A program made the position numbers and the translations under genes. From contig JAGWYC010000110.1 in NCBI GenBank assembly GCA_018969565.1, positions 1 through 6,718 of the forward strand: a stretch of 6,718 nt of DNA, read 5' to 3'. The DNA comes from Bacteroidota bacterium (GTDB lineage Bacteria > Bacteroidota > Bacteroidia > NS11-12g > UBA955). The notes under the pieces were generated by a model. It was not told the DNA's origin. It did no database searches and saw only the letters and a list, made by a program, of their open reading frames with translations. Positions 6,513-6,718 of the stretch are shown piece after piece; the stretch's first letter is position 1; every line of letters begins with the position of its first letter.

Positions 6513-6718
6513 ATGGCTCCATCAGTAAAATACTGGAAGGGTGAAGAAGAGTTGTTACGCGATCAGGCGTTTACAACAGCTCAAAAGAATGAATTTGCTG
6601 AAGATCTTCCCCTACAGGAAGTGCTCGAAGAAAGCAACTTCGAACTCAATTCCAGCCGACGGGACTTCCTGAAATATTTCGGTTTCAGCGTAACTGCTGT
6701 AACACTGGCTTCCTGCTT
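6513..6718 (+). CDS. actB: Alternative complex III subunit ActB, N-terminal fragment with extended Tat leader (3' end outside window)
   Basis: Only 68 codons plus two bases lie in the window. The start MAPSVKYWKGEEELLRDQAF is followed by a polar stretch and then SRRDFLKYFGFSVTAVTLAS from residue 48, a twin-arginine signal placed about 50 residues in from the start. This is the 'extended Tat' leader (TIGR04519-like, YW...L followed by RRDFLK) known from MoCo/4Fe-4S proteins of ACIII. It ends in LASC (65-68), a lipobox-like sequence, so Cys68 could be acylated. The full ActB is a large periplasmic protein of about 1000 residues combining a molybdopterin-oxidoreductase-like domain with an iron-sulfur domain. 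It takes electrons from quinol oxidation to ActA. That remainder is not seen here and is inferred from the leader and from its position directly after actA. The ATG at 6513 is preceded by A-rich sequence and no clear Shine-Dalgarno. Confidence 0.88.
   Translation, partial: MAPSVKYWKGEEELLRDQAFTTAQKNEFAEDLPLQEVLEESNFELNSSRRDFLKYFGFSVTAVTLASC

Overview
The window looks like a chromosomal segment of an aerobic member of the Bacteroidota, probably in or near the Chitinophagales/Sphingobacteriales/Cytophagales group. The evidence is: (i) the start of an alternative complex III (ACIII) operon with the extended Tat-type ActB leader known from this phylum; (ii) a DUF5723-like outer-membrane protein, a family I know only from Bacteroidota; (iii) a Bacteroidota-type promoter, TAnnTTTG with a -33 element 20 bp upstream, in front of the ACIII operon; (iv) few Shine-Dalgarno sequences; (v) a RuvB N-terminus of Bacteroidota type. 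The species cannot be named from this sequence alone.

Layout from left to right. Positions 1-357 (+) are the C-terminal 118 codons of an MFS transporter cut by the window edge. Its stop faces, 12 bp away, the stop of a minus-strand gene (370-948) for a small membrane-anchored protein with a lysozyme-like/glucosaminidase-type motif. A divergent intergenic region with an 8-bp inverted repeat (1051-1080) separates it from a plus-strand gene for a DUF5723-like outer-membrane beta-barrel protein (1115-2629). A small, highly charged ORF (2649-2822) follows in the same direction. Converging on these are queG (2871-3827, minus) and, upstream of it, ruvB (3829-4860, minus). ruvB and queG are one nucleotide apart and must be one transcription unit. 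A 305-bp gene-free divergent region (4861-5165) holds a clear promoter. It drives actA (5166-6479, plus), a hexaheme c-type cytochrome, and then actB (6513 to beyond the window end), the molybdopterin/iron-sulfur-family subunit of ACIII.

Functional grouping. The right-hand end begins the quinol:cytochrome c/oxidase oxidoreductase (ACIII), an aerobic respiratory complex that replaces cytochrome bc1. In this organism the monoheme cytochrome and the pentaheme ActA are on one polypeptide. The middle encodes DNA recombination (RuvB branch migration motor) and tRNA modification (QueG, last step of queuosine synthesis). The left side encodes cell-envelope functions: a transporter, a possible peptidoglycan hydrolase-like protein and an outer-membrane barrel.

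No CRISPR array, tRNA, rRNA, insertion sequence or phage gene is visible. I did not find a convincing undescribed system. The points most worth a second look are the hexaheme ActA fusion, the lysozyme-like protein, the small charged ORF, and the symmetric inverted repeat between the divergent envelope genes.
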